Shown here in pieces: positions 45,073 through 54,986 of a stretch of DNA of 64,000 nt. The stretch's first letter is position 1. Each line of letters opens with the position of its first letter. The DNA is from an uncultured Lachnospiraceae bacterium (lineage in GTDB: Bacteria; Bacillota; Clostridia; Lachnospirales; Lachnospiraceae): NCBI GenBank assembly GCA_947626945.1, contig CANQUC010000005.1, forward strand, positions 1 through 64,000. Reading direction: 5' to 3'. A program made the translations under genes and the position numbers. Below the pieces are notes generated by a model. That model was given only the letters and a program-made list of their open reading frames with translations. It was not told where the DNA came from and made no database searches.

Positions 45073-46248
45073 ATGAGGATTTTAATTGCAACAGACTGGT
45101 ATAAACCGGTGATCAACGGGGTGGTGACTTCCGTGGTGAATCTGGAAAACACGCTGCGCCTTCAGGGACATGATGTGCGGGTGCTGACGCTGTCCTCCAA
45201 TGTGCATTCTCACGAAGATGAATATGTATATTATCTCCGCTCCCTCAGCATCAACAAGATCTACCCCAATGCCAGGATCATTTACTCAACATCCAGGAAG
45301 CATATCAAAGAGATCATTGACTGGAAACCGGAGATCATTCATACCCAGTGTGAATTCAGCAGTTTTCTCATGGCAAAGCGGATTGCCCACAGGCTGGATA
45401 TTCCGCTGGTTCATACTTACCATACGGTTTACGAGGATTACACCCATTATTTTGCCCCTACGGCCAATATGGGGCGGAACATAGCGGCGGTGATCACCCG
45501 GATCGTTTCCAAAAAGGTGGATCGGATGATCGTGCCTACGGAAAAGGTTCAGAAGCTGCTGCGGGGATACCGGGTGGAAAACCCCATCGACGTGATCCCA
45601 AGCGGCATCAATCTGGAACGGTTTTTCAAGCCCTGCTCAAAAGAGCAGATGGTGGCAGAGCGGAACCGCCTGGGCATTCCGCTTCATCACAAGCTCTGTG
45701 TTTCCGTGGGACGTCTGGCAAAGGAGAAAAATGAAACAGAGCTGCTGCAGTTTTTCAAAAAACTGGCCCCCAAAGACTGCACCTATCTGATCGTGGGAGA
45801 CGGGCCATACCGGGAAAATCTGGAAAAGCTTACCAGGGAACTGGGGCTGGAGGATCAGGTGATTTTCCGGGGCATGGTACAGCCGAAGGAGGTGCCCCTT
45901 TACTATCAGATGAGCGATCTTTTTCTGTGCGCGTCCAGCAGCGAGACTCAGGGGATCACTTATATCGAGGCAATGGCAAGCGGCGTCCCGGTGCTGTGCA
46001 GAGCCGACGCCTGCCTGGAAAGCGTGATCCAGAACGGAGTCAACGGCTGCTGCTACGAAGACTTCGATCAGTTTTCGGAAGCCTTTTCCCGGCTGCTGCA
46101 GGATCCGGAATTTTGCGAAAAGCTGTCGGAAAACGCGCGGATCAAAGCCAATGAATACAGTCTGGACACATTTGCCAGCAGAGTAATGGAAAGCTATAAA
46201 AAAACCATCCGGGGAGCAACGGCTCTTTCCGATCAAAAAGTTGTATAA
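45073..46248 (+). CDS. Glycosyltransferase family 4, diacylglycerol glucosyltransferase-like
   Basis: A 391-residue GT-B enzyme. TDWYKPVINGVVTSVVNLEN near residues 7-26 and HTYHTVYEDYTHYF near 118-131 mark the alpha-monoglucosyldiacylglycerol synthase group; the donor site is SSSETQGITYIEAMASG. It probably makes the first sugar-lipid bond, with the preceding gene's product adding the second sugar, to give the anchor of lipoteichoic acid-like polymers. ATG 45073 is chosen because a GTG at 45061 falls inside the AGGAG site itself. Confidence 0.82.
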   Translation: MRILIATDWYKPVINGVVTSVVNLENTLRLQGHDVRVLTLSSNVHSHEDEYVYYLRSLSINKIYPNARIIYSTSRKHIKEIIDWKPEIIHTQCEFSSFLMAKRIAHRLDIPLVHTYHTVYEDYTHYFAPTANMGRNIAAVITRIVSKKVDRMIVPTEKVQKLLRGYRVENPIDVIPSGINLERFFKPCSKEQMVAERNRLGIPLHHKLCVSVGRLAKEKNETELLQFFKKLAPKDCTYLIVGDGPYRENLEKLTRELGLEDQVIFRGMVQPKEVPLYYQMSDLFLCASSSETQGITYIEAMASGVPVLCRADACLESVIQNGVNGCCYEDFDQFSEAFSRLLQDPEFCEKLSENARIKANEYSLDTFASRVMESYKKTIRGATALSDQKVV

Positions 46249-46259
46249 GGCCTTTCTGA

Positions 46260-46300
46260 AAAAACAGGGATTTTTGCTTTGCAATATGCCCTGTTTTTTT
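46260..46300 (+). terminator. Rho-independent terminator after the glycosyltransferases
   Basis: AAAAACAGGG (46260-46269) pairs with CCCTGTTTTT (46289-46298) with a 19-base loop and a seven-T run. Confidence 0.8.
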
Positions 46301-46307
46301 GTATACT
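46279..46307 (+). promoter_or_regulatory. Promoter of the two-component system, nested in the terminator
   Basis: TTGCAA (46279-46284), 17-base spacer, TATACT (46302-46307). The -35 is in the terminator loop and the spacer covers its 3' arm. Confidence 0.65.
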
Positions 46308-46333
46308 GAAGTTGGCGGAAAGGAGACAAAACC

Positions 46334-47782
46334 ATGACGATTCGGAAACAGCTTTTTGTATCCAATATCCTGATGATCATTGCGGCTCTTCTGATCCTGG
46401 TTCTTTCCATGACCATCATTGGCGCCGGCCTGCGGGTCATTTACAACAATGAATGGCAGGATATGAAAAACGTGGATGAACATGTATATGAAGTGGTCAC
46501 CCTGATGCGTCAGCTGGACGATACAAAAGACGGATCCATGGAGCGGTTTGAAGAGCTTGCCGGACAGTGCGGCCAGTATGAATACAATCTGTATGTGAAA
46601 AAAAACGGGAAGATCTTGTTCAGCGATCTGAGCACCAAGGAGCGGAACGCGGTGGAAGCCCTTGATATCAAGCAGCTGCAGACGTCCAGCGGCGTGCCCA
46701 GAGTTGCCCAGACCAGAAACCGCACCGTAATCTACAATTCCTTTCAGCGGCAGAACGACCGTTACGACGTAGTGGCGGTAGGGCAGAACAGTTCTCTTCA
46801 GGTGTCCAGAAGAGAACTTGTGGAAATGGTGCTGGCCACCGGATCCGTGCTGATGCTGGTGGCGATTCTGGTGATCATTTTGCTGAGCCGTTTTTTCAGC
46901 AAAAAGCTTATAGACCGGTTTCTGGTGCCTGTGCGGAAGCTGACGGACGGCGCCAAAAGGATCCAGCAGGGAAATTTTGAGGAGATGATCTATTACTCAG
47001 GCAGCAACGAGTTTGCCCTTTTATGCGGCACCTTTAACGATATGCAGGAATCCCTGCGGCGGGAGATTGAAAAGAACGCCGTATACAGACAGTCCCGGAT
47101 CGAAATGATCGCGGGGATCTCCCATGATCTTCGCACCCCGCTGACGTCCATCAAAGGGTATATCAAGGGGATGATAGACGGGGTGGCCAACACGCCGCAA
47201 AAGCAGCGGATGTATCTGGAGACCGCTTATGAAAAGGCGTCGGAGATGGATGTGCTGCTGCAGCAGCTGTTTCTGTTTTCCAGGCTGGAGACAGGCAATC
47301 TGCCTCTTACCCGTCAGAAAGTGTCTCTGGACGGGTATCTGCGGGAGTACTGCGCCAGGAATCAGGATGCCTTTGCCCTGCGGGGCGCCCGGCTGCGCTA
47401 TGTCAGTTATGATCAGCAGGCGGAGGCCAGGATCGACCTGGATCAGATGAACCGGGTGTTCAATAACATCATAGACAACAGTATCAAATATAAAGTGAGA
47501 GAAACCGTAAAGATCACCATTTCTCTTTACCGGGCGTCGGAAGAAGCGCTGATCTCCGTGAAAGACGACGGCGGAGGCGTGCCGGAGGAAAATCTTCCCT
47601 ACATCTTTGAAAGCTACTACCGGATCCATGACAGGAACGGCCGGATGGATGAGGGAAGCGGACTGGGGCTTTCCATTGTGAAATACATTGTAGAGGCTCA
47701 CGGGGGACGGCTCCAGGCAAGAAACAGAGAGGGACTGGAGATCTTGATCTACCTGAAGAACGAGGAGAAGCAGGAATCATGA
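46334..47782 (+). CDS. Sensor histidine kinase
   Basis: A 482-residue membrane kinase. Two spans (about 10-33 and 167-190) enclose an extracytoplasmic sensor domain of about 130 residues, then HAMP. The phosphorylated His is H264 in GISHDLRTPLTSIKGY; the ATPase has NIIDNSIKY (N box), VKDDGGGVP (G1) and EGSGLGLSIVK (G2). It partners with the response regulator that overlaps its stop. The signal is unknown. The pair sits just before the glycan-use genes and could regulate them. Confidence 0.93.
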   Translation: MTIRKQLFVSNILMIIAALLILVLSMTIIGAGLRVIYNNEWQDMKNVDEHVYEVVTLMRQLDDTKDGSMERFEELAGQCGQYEYNLYVKKNGKILFSDLSTKERNAVEALDIKQLQTSSGVPRVAQTRNRTVIYNSFQRQNDRYDVVAVGQNSSLQVSRRELVEMVLATGSVLMLVAILVIILLSRFFSKKLIDRFLVPVRKLTDGAKRIQQGNFEEMIYYSGSNEFALLCGTFNDMQESLRREIEKNAVYRQSRIEMIAGISHDLRTPLTSIKGYIKGMIDGVANTPQKQRMYLETAYEKASEMDVLLQQLFLFSRLETGNLPLTRQKVSLDGYLREYCARNQDAFALRGARLRYVSYDQQAEARIDLDQMNRVFNNIIDNSIKYKVRETVKITISLYRASEEALISVKDDGGGVPEENLPYIFESYYRIHDRNGRMDEGSGLGLSIVKYIVEAHGGRLQARNREGLEILIYLKNEEKQES

Positions 47783-48471
47783 AGCGAATACTGATCGTGG
47801 AGGACGACAAAACCATTGCCGCCCTGGAAAAGGATTATCTGGAGATTTACGGATTTGAAACGGAGATCATAGGGGACGGAAAAGAAGCGCTGGACCGGAT
47901 CTTACATGACAGCTTTGACCTGATCCTGCTGGATCTGATGCTGCCCGGCCTGAGCGGTTACGAGATCTGTAAGGCAGTGCGGCGGGAAAAGGAGGTTCCC
48001 ATTCTGATGGTGACGGCCCGGAATGAATCTTTGGACAAGATCCGGGGACTGGGTCTGGGGGCGGATGACTTTATTTCCAAGCCCTTTGATCCGCTGGAGC
48101 TGGTGGCCCGCGTCAACGCTCATTTAAACCGCTATGAAAGGCTCACCGGCATGGGCTCCAAAAAAGAGGACATTTCCTTTGGGGAGATTACCATTGATCC
48201 AAAGGGCCGCAAGGTTTTTTGCAGAGACACAGAGCTGAGATTTCCAAAGAAAGAATTTGAACTGCTGTTGTTTTTGGCGGAAAATCCCAATGTTGTTTTT
48301 TCCAAGGAACAGCTTCTGGAAAAAATATGGGGGTATGAGGCCATGGGAGACGTTGCCACGGTGACGGTGCACATCAACCGGATCCGGGAAAAGATCGAAA
48401 AGGACAGCAACAGTCCGGAATATATTGAGACAGTCTGGGGAACCGGATACCGGTTCAATGCCGGCGCGTAA
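47779..48471 (+). CDS. OmpR/PhoB-family response regulator
   Basis: A 230-residue regulator: a receiver domain with phospho-acceptor D52 (LLDLMLPGLSGYE), acidic VEDDK at 8-12 and Lys in ISKPFDP, and a winged-helix DNA-binding domain from about 130 (FPKKEFELLLFLAENPNVVF, ending VWGTGYRF). The ATG overlaps the kinase stop (ATGA). The GH2 gene follows after 33 bases with no visible terminator, so the glycosidase genes may be read from the same transcript. Confidence 0.93.
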   Translation: MKRILIVEDDKTIAALEKDYLEIYGFETEIIGDGKEALDRILHDSFDLILLDLMLPGLSGYEICKAVRREKEVPILMVTARNESLDKIRGLGLGADDFISKPFDPLELVARVNAHLNRYERLTGMGSKKEDISFGEITIDPKGRKVFCRDTELRFPKKEFELLLFLAENPNVVFSKEQLLEKIWGYEAMGDVATVTVHINRIREKIEKDSNSPEYIETVWGTGYRFNAGA

Positions 48472-48504
48472 AGAAAGCCGGCCAAAGAATCAGAAAGGAA
48501 GAAA

Positions 48505-51500
48505 ATGACTATGGCAAACAACGATTATTTTGCGGAGATCGCCACAATGCAGCATCCTCTGGGGAGCACGGATAAGGAAGTGCTTCCGGTAAAGACGGCA
48601 GAAGTCTTTTTTGAAAAAACCGGGGAGCAGTTTCCCTACGGACAGGTACGGGTGCCCCAGGATATCAGCGATGAGGAACGGTTTCTTCAGTTCCGGCAGG
48701 ATCTGCGGGATCTGAAAGAACAGTACCGGCCTTATTTGCGGAACTTTCTGCCGGAAACAAAAAATCCTGAAACTGTGGAGCTGAAAGAATTTTTGTTCCG
48801 GTATCTGAAAAAGGGAGAGATCTTTTCTGAACTGGAAAAGGCCAACGACTGGGAGCCGGTGACGATTCCCGACTACCGGGGGCCGGTGGGCAAATGGAAA
48901 GCCTACTACCGGACCACGTTCCCCGCAAGAGCGCTGAAAGACCGGGAGCATGGCGTCCTTTCCTTTCAATGTGTGGACTATAAGGCCAGAATCTATGTGA
49001 ACGGTTGTTATGTGGGAGGCCATGAAGGATTTTTCGCTCCGTTTTCATTTGATATTTCCGATTATCTTCAGGAGGAAAACCAGCTGATCATCGAGGTGGA
49101 GAACGACGTATCCATACTGGGCGAAGGCCCGGTGCTGGACGGCGATAAGATCTACGCGGCTACCGGCCCGGGCTGGGACGACCCGGCTCTTGGCTGGCAT
49201 CACTGCCCGGCAGGGGCGGGGGTATTTGGAAAGGTAAGCTTTTCCTATCGGCCGGAGGTGTTCATTGACGATATTTTTGTACGGCCGGATATTGACAGAG
49301 ACTGTGTGGAGCTGCGTCTGGGAGTGTACAATTACAGCGGTGACCTGCGGCAGGATTTTGACCTGCAGGTAAAGCTGCTGCCTAAAAATTTTGAGGAAGC
49401 GTTCTGCGTGGATTTTACGGCCCGGATCCAGGTGGCAGGGCCGGGCAGCAATGAATACCGGTATCACATCCCCGTAAAGGGGTACCGCCTGTGGGAGCCT
49501 GAAGCGCCCTATCTGTACGGGGCTGTCTGTACCATTACCCAAAATGGAAGCCTGGTGACGGAAAAGGCCGGTCACTTTGGCATGCGGAAATTTGTCAGCG
49601 ATGAGACTACGGAACCAAAAGGAAAATTTTTCTTCAACAACCGTCCCATTGTGCTGCGGGGAGCCAATGAAATGGGACATCTTCAGCAGTGCGTCATGAA
49701 AGGAGATTTTGAGCAGCTGACAGAGGACATCCTCATCGCAAAGCTGTGTCACAACAATTATTACCGGCTGACCCAGCGTCCTGTTCAGGAGGAGATCTAT
49801 GATTATATGGATATGCTGGGCATGTTCAACCAGACCGATCTGCCGCTGTTCAGCTATCTGCGCCGTCCCCAGGTCTGCCAGGCGGTGAAGCAGGCGTCGG
49901 AAATGGAGCATCTTATCCGGAAGCATCCCTCCGCCATTTTTGTCACGCTGATCAACGAGCCGGTGAGCATGCGAAGAACCGAAGATCCCAACAGCAAGTT
50001 TTCCAAGCGCTTTGATCTGAAAGGGCACCGGCATTTACAGAGAGACGAGCTGGAAGCCTTTTTTGTGGCGGCCAGAAAAGTGATTTATATTGAGAATCCC
50101 GACCGGGTCATTAAAAATGTGGAGGGAGATTACGATCCCCCTACCACCGACGGCATGCCGGACTTTCACTGTTATACCATGTGGTACAGCAATCACGGAG
50201 TGCCAATCGGCAAGCTGTACCGGGGATATCTGCCTCCCGTAAAGGAGGGCTGGATGATCGGCTGCGGAGAATACGGGGCAGAGGGTCTTGACAATGAAAA
50301 CGTCATGCGGGAGTACTATCCGAAAGAATGGATGGAGAAAGATGAAGAGGGCCGCTGGTATCCGGTAAACATTGTGCGCCAGCAGACAAACGGCGCTCAC
50401 GGGGACTGGTATCCGGAGCAGACCACGGTAAAGGACTGGATCCGGGAAAGCCAGAAGCATCAGGCAAGGGCAACTGCGATGATGACCGACGCTTTTCGGA
50501 GGCGGGCGGATATTTTAAACCACACAGCCATTCATTTGCTGATCGACGCCTGGCCCGCCGGCTGGATGAAGACCATCGTCTGCTGCGACCGGACGCCGAA
50601 AAAAGCGTTTTACGCCTACGCAGACTCCCTGATCCCCCTGCGGATCAACCTGCGGGGAGACAGAAGCTATCTGTACAGCGGAGAAACCTGTCACCTGGAA
50701 GCCTGGGCATTAAACGACACCTCCTATGAGGAAGAGGTGGAAATGATCGCGACCCTTTCCATGGACGGACAGCCGCTGGAATCTTTCCGGCTGGACACGA
50801 CAGCACCGGCGGCTACAGCCGTCTGCGCGGGCCTGATTCCTCTTTCCATGCCTCAGACAAATCAGCCGAAAGAGCTTCATGTGGACGCGGTGATGAGGAA
50901 AAAAGACGGCACCATTTTGAACGCGGAGCGAAAAGAACTGTTTGTGTATCCTGACCGGGAGACCATGAAAGGAGAGGGCCCTCTGGCCTGCATTGGCGAA
51001 GACGCGGAAAAAATTGCAAAGATTTTCGGATACGAGTTGACAGATGTGGAAAAGGCGGATAAAATACTCATCAGTGCACCGGAAGGTTATGAAGAACAGA
51101 TCAGAAAAGCCGTGGAACGGGGTGCCACGGCGGTACTTCTGACTCCGGATGTCAGTCTGTCGGAATATCGGTTTGGAGATCTGCAGATTTCCACCAAAAA
51201 AGGACCGAAGCTGTTCATTGCCATGACCAATGAGAAAACAGACAAGTACCGGTTCGATATGCTGTACAATGCCGAGACAGACTACATTGATTTTATTGGC
51301 CGAAAGGTGATCGAAAGCAATATCCCGGGAGAAGAGCTTGTATTTACTTATGGGAAAAGCGGAGCGGACGGAAGGCCGGCACCGAAGATTCATCGGCCTC
51401 TGGCAGAGAAGTTCTCTCTGGGCAAAGGAACTATGTATGTAATCAGCCTGATTTTAAAGGGAAGAGTGGGGGTAAACGCCAACTTAGACCAGTTCCTGGC

Positions 51501-51525
51501 AGACTGCGTGGAAGGCAGGGTCTGA
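48505..51525 (+). CDS. Glycoside hydrolase family 2
   Basis: A 1006-residue GH2 enzyme (beta-galactosidase/glucuronidase/mannosidase clan). A jelly-roll sugar-binding domain (about 110-250, YVNGCYVGGHEGFFAPFSFD) is followed by an Ig-like domain and a TIM barrel. The acid/base is E485 in LINEP and the nucleophile probably E589 in CGEYGAEG. Beta domains follow from about 720. There is no signal peptide. The exact sugar is uncertain because the barrel is divergent (RGANEMGHLQQCVMKGDF). ATG 48505 and 48511 are both possible starts. Confidence 0.85.
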   Translation: MTMANNDYFAEIATMQHPLGSTDKEVLPVKTAEVFFEKTGEQFPYGQVRVPQDISDEERFLQFRQDLRDLKEQYRPYLRNFLPETKNPETVELKEFLFRYLKKGEIFSELEKANDWEPVTIPDYRGPVGKWKAYYRTTFPARALKDREHGVLSFQCVDYKARIYVNGCYVGGHEGFFAPFSFDISDYLQEENQLIIEVENDVSILGEGPVLDGDKIYAATGPGWDDPALGWHHCPAGAGVFGKVSFSYRPEVFIDDIFVRPDIDRDCVELRLGVYNYSGDLRQDFDLQVKLLPKNFEEAFCVDFTARIQVAGPGSNEYRYHIPVKGYRLWEPEAPYLYGAVCTITQNGSLVTEKAGHFGMRKFVSDETTEPKGKFFFNNRPIVLRGANEMGHLQQCVMKGDFEQLTEDILIAKLCHNNYYRLTQRPVQEEIYDYMDMLGMFNQTDLPLFSYLRRPQVCQAVKQASEMEHLIRKHPSAIFVTLINEPVSMRRTEDPNSKFSKRFDLKGHRHLQRDELEAFFVAARKVIYIENPDRVIKNVEGDYDPPTTDGMPDFHCYTMWYSNHGVPIGKLYRGYLPPVKEGWMIGCGEYGAEGLDNENVMREYYPKEWMEKDEEGRWYPVNIVRQQTNGAHGDWYPEQTTVKDWIRESQKHQARATAMMTDAFRRRADILNHTAIHLLIDAWPAGWMKTIVCCDRTPKKAFYAYADSLIPLRINLRGDRSYLYSGETCHLEAWALNDTSYEEEVEMIATLSMDGQPLESFRLDTTAPAATAVCAGLIPLSMPQTNQPKELHVDAVMRKKDGTILNAERKELFVYPDRETMKGEGPLACIGEDAEKIAKIFGYELTDVEKADKILISAPEGYEEQIRKAVERGATAVLLTPDVSLSEYRFGDLQISTKKGPKLFIAMTNEKTDKYRFDMLYNAETDYIDFIGRKVIESNIPGEELVFTYGKSGADGRPAPKIHRPLAEKFSLGKGTMYVISLILKGRVGVNANLDQFLADCVEGRV

Positions 51526-51554
51526 CAGGAACAGAAAAGAGAGGATCTTATCAC

Positions 51555-52640
51555 ATGATTAAAGAAGAATTGGAAATCAGGCATCTTCCGAAACTTCTTG
51601 TAAGCGAAGACGGCACCAAGGTAGAAACGGTTCCCCAGTGGGAGCACAGACGGGAGGAGATCGTGGAAATCCTGGATAATTTCCTGATCGGCATTGAACC
51701 TCAGCTGAAGCCTCATACAGAGGGAAAGATTGAGCGCACCGATGAAAACGCCATGGCAGGTAAAGCGGTTTACCATTTTGTGGACGTGGAGGTAGACACG
51801 CTGGGAGGATTTTTCCAGTTCCCCATACATATGATCCTGCCCAAGCATGTGGAAAAGCCCCCGATGTTTTTCTACCTTTCCTTTGAGCCGGCTCTTGTCA
51901 ATGAGTTCTGCCCGGTTGAGGAAATCCTGGATAACGGCTATGGAATCGTCAGCATGTATTATCAGGACATTGCGCCGGATACAGACAGCCGTTTTCTGAC
52001 CGGAGCCGCCAGACTTGCTCCCCGGAACAATTTCAACAGCTGGGGAACCATCGGCATGTGGGCATGGGCAGGTCACCGGGTAATGGATTATCTGCAGACA
52101 CAAAGCGATCTGATCGACACGAACCGGATCGCCGTAGTGGGACATTCCCGTCTGGGCAAAACGTCTCTGTGGTGCGGGGCTACCGATCCCCGGTTTTCCA
52201 TGGTGATCACAAACGATTCCGGCGGCGCGGGCTCCGCGCTGTTCCGCGGGAAAAAGGGCGAGATGATCATGAACCTGAAGCACGGTTCTTCCAAGTATTG
52301 GTACTGCGGAAATTTCCTGGATTACGCAAGGAATGAGCGGCAGCTTCCTTTTGACCAGCATTTTGTGATGGCGCTTGTAGCTCCAAGATATCTTTATGTA
52401 AGCAGCGCCGAGCAGGACGAATGGGCGGATCCCCGCTCTGAGTTTCTGGGGGCAATGGCTTCCAATGAGGCATATGAACTGCTTGGAGAAAAAGGACTGG
52501 TGGCGCCGGATCGCTTCCCGGTACCGGGAGATACGTTCCATGAGGGAAAGATCGGTTATCATATGCGCCCCGGCACTCATTTTCTGAGCCGCTATGACTG
52601 GGAAAAATTTATGGATTACAGAAAACTGCACGGCTGCTGA
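51555..52640 (+). CDS. CE15-like esterase (glucuronoyl esterase/acetylxylan esterase type)
   Basis: A 361-residue alpha/beta hydrolase. The nucleophile elbow GHSRLGKT has S198. NDSGGAGSAL and APRYLYVSSAEQDEWADPRS supply the acid and the conserved substrate-site residues, and the catalytic His is likely that in GTHFLSRYDWE. These are marks of carbohydrate esterase family 15, whose members cleave the ester between glucuronic acid on xylan and lignin or a smaller alcohol. It is cytosolic here, so an oligosaccharide substrate is expected. ATG 51555 follows GAGAGGAT. Confidence 0.78.
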   Translation: MIKEELEIRHLPKLLVSEDGTKVETVPQWEHRREEIVEILDNFLIGIEPQLKPHTEGKIERTDENAMAGKAVYHFVDVEVDTLGGFFQFPIHMILPKHVEKPPMFFYLSFEPALVNEFCPVEEILDNGYGIVSMYYQDIAPDTDSRFLTGAARLAPRNNFNSWGTIGMWAWAGHRVMDYLQTQSDLIDTNRIAVVGHSRLGKTSLWCGATDPRFSMVITNDSGGAGSALFRGKKGEMIMNLKHGSSKYWYCGNFLDYARNERQLPFDQHFVMALVAPRYLYVSSAEQDEWADPRSEFLGAMASNEAYELLGEKGLVAPDRFPVPGDTFHEGKIGYHMRPGTHFLSRYDWEKFMDYRKLHGC

Positions 52641-52706
52641 CGCACCGTGCAGATTCTTTATAAACGGTTTTTAAAGGACGCTTTCAACCTGTGAAAGGAG
52701 GGCATC

Positions 52707-54986
52707 ATGAAACATATCATCGCGCTGAAAAAGGCGGCGAAAACATGGGAAGAGGGGCTGCCTCTGGGAAACGGACGGCTTGGCGCCACCATTCTTGGAA
52801 AGATCAACGAAGAGGTGATCACCATCAATGAGGAGACCATCTGGTACGGCCCGTTCCGGGATCGGAAAAATCCGGACTGTCTGGGGCAGATTGACCGGAT
52901 CCGGCAGCTGCTTCTGGATGGAGAAGTGCAGAAAGCCCAGTTCCTGGCAAAAATGGCCATGACCTCCACGCCAAAATATATGAACCCTTATCAGCCGGCG
53001 GGAGATCTGAAGATCCAGTTCCCGGGACATCTGGCAAAACGCACCGCAAACAGGGCCTGCTATCTGGATCTGGACGACGGGATTGCCTGGGTGAAGTATG
53101 ATCTGGAAGGGGCCTCCTACGGGCGGGAGCATTTTGTAAGTCAGAAGTACAATGTATTTGTCACAAAGCTGACCTGCAGTGAAAAAGGCAGGCTGACCAT
53201 CAGCGCCAATCTGAACCGAAAGCCCTTTGAGGAAAACACAGAGGCGCTGGATGATCATACTGTGTGCAATTACGGACAGTGCGGACCCGGCGGCGTTCAT
53301 TACTTTACCGCCCTTCGCATGGCGGCAAAAGGCGGACAGGTACATACCATGGGCGATTTCGTCTATGTGGAGGACGCGGATGAGGTATACCTGTATGTCA
53401 CGGCACAGACAGACTTTGGCGGGGTTTCCGATTATCGGGAACAGTGTCTCAAAAGACTGGATAACGCGGAGGCGGCAGGACCGGATGTGATGGAACAGGC
53501 TCACCTGGACTGGTACCACAGCCTGAATGAGCGGGTAAACCTGGAGATCAACGGCTGCGCAACAGACCAACGGCCGGTGGAAGTCCAGCTGCAGGAGCTG
53601 ATCAGCGGAGAGGCAGAGCAAAGCGATTACCTGACGGTGCTGTTGTTTGCCTTTGCCAAATATCTGATGATCTCCAGCTCCTATGACTGTCAGCTGCCCG
53701 CCAATCTGCAGGGAATCTGGAACGGGGAGTATGTTCCGCCCTGGCAAAGTGAATTTACCATCAACATCAATACGGAGATGAATTACTGGATGGCGGAAAA
53801 ATGCCATCTGCCGGAATGTCACCTGCCTCTGTTTGACCTGGTGGACCGCCTGGCGGAAAACGGAAAGAAGACCGCCCGGGATCTTTACGGCTGCCGGGGC
53901 TTTGTGGCTCATCACAATACAAATCTCTGGGCAAATACAGATCCGGAGGGGATCATGGACGCCTCCCCCTTCTGGGTTATGGGCGGCGCATGGCTGTCTC
54001 TGCATCTGTATGAGCATTATCTTTACACCGAAGACAAAGAATTTCTGGGGACACGGGCGCTTCCCGTTATGAGAGAGGCCATCCGCTTTTTTGAGGACTA
54101 CCTGTATGAAATGCCGGACGGCACTCTGGTGACAGGGCCAAGCGTTTCTCCGGAAAATTCCTATATCTCTAAGATCGGGATCAAAGGCGCGCTGTGTATG
54201 GGCCCTACCATGGACAGCATGATCCTGCGGCAGCTGTTTACCTGGTATCTGGAAGGCTGCGGGATCCTGAACGGGGAAGACGGTGGGGTCTACCCGGCGC
54301 TTTTTGCCGACAAAGAGGACCAGGAAAAGATCCGGCATATGCTGGAGCGGCTGCCAAAGACAAAGGTGGGCTCCGACGGACGGGTGATGGAGTGGCAGGA
54401 AGAATATGAGGAGCCGGAGCCGGGCCACCGGCACATCTCCCACATGTACGGCCTGTATCCCGGCAACGAGATCACCGCGGACAAGCCGGAGCTGTTTGAA
54501 GGGGCAAAAAAGACCATTGAGGCCCGTTTGAGCCACGGCGGCGGCCACACCGGCTGGAGCCGGGCATGGATCGCCTGCTTTTTCGCCAGGCTGCGGGACG
54601 GGGAAAAAGTATTGGAAAACATCAACGGACTGCTGAAAAAGTCCATCAAGATCAACCTGTACGATACCCATCCTCCATTCCAGATCGACGGAAACTTTGG
54701 AATCGCCTCCGCCATTCTGGAATCGCTGGTGCAGTCCCACAACGGCTGTATCGATCTGCTTCCGGCTCTGCCGAAAGCGTGGAAAAGGGGCCGCCTTACC
54801 GGCATCCGCCTGCGGGGAGCCATTACCTGTGACCTTGCCTGGGACGAGGGCAGGGTCACAAGCTGTGTGCTGACGGCGGACAGTGAAAAACAGAACGTCA
54901 TTGTAAAATGGGACGGCGGGACCATTCGGACAGACCTGCCGGCAGGCGAAAAGGTAGCTGTGGTGGAAAGGAAAGAAGCGGTATGA
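52707..54986 (+). CDS. Glycoside hydrolase family 95 (alpha-L-fucosidase/alpha-L-galactosidase)
   Basis: A 759-residue inverting GH95 enzyme. The N-terminal beta domain begins AAKTWEEGLPLGNGRLGATI, typical of the family; the (alpha/alpha)6 barrel has NLQGIWN, WQSEFTININTEMNYWMAE near 348-366 and HHNTNLWANTDPEG near 405, where general acid and base-assisting Asn/Asp residues lie. It removes alpha-1,2-L-fucose (or L-galactose) from glycans. No signal peptide. The stop overlaps the following VanZ start. Confidence 0.93.
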   Translation: MKHIIALKKAAKTWEEGLPLGNGRLGATILGKINEEVITINEETIWYGPFRDRKNPDCLGQIDRIRQLLLDGEVQKAQFLAKMAMTSTPKYMNPYQPAGDLKIQFPGHLAKRTANRACYLDLDDGIAWVKYDLEGASYGREHFVSQKYNVFVTKLTCSEKGRLTISANLNRKPFEENTEALDDHTVCNYGQCGPGGVHYFTALRMAAKGGQVHTMGDFVYVEDADEVYLYVTAQTDFGGVSDYREQCLKRLDNAEAAGPDVMEQAHLDWYHSLNERVNLEINGCATDQRPVEVQLQELISGEAEQSDYLTVLLFAFAKYLMISSSYDCQLPANLQGIWNGEYVPPWQSEFTININTEMNYWMAEKCHLPECHLPLFDLVDRLAENGKKTARDLYGCRGFVAHHNTNLWANTDPEGIMDASPFWVMGGAWLSLHLYEHYLYTEDKEFLGTRALPVMREAIRFFEDYLYEMPDGTLVTGPSVSPENSYISKIGIKGALCMGPTMDSMILRQLFTWYLEGCGILNGEDGGVYPALFADKEDQEKIRHMLERLPKTKVGSDGRVMEWQEEYEEPEPGHRHISHMYGLYPGNEITADKPELFEGAKKTIEARLSHGGGHTGWSRAWIACFFARLRDGEKVLENINGLLKKSIKINLYDTHPPFQIDGNFGIASAILESLVQSHNGCIDLLPALPKAWKRGRLTGIRLRGAITCDLAWDEGRVTSCVLTADSEKQNVIVKWDGGTIRTDLPAGEKVAVVERKEAV

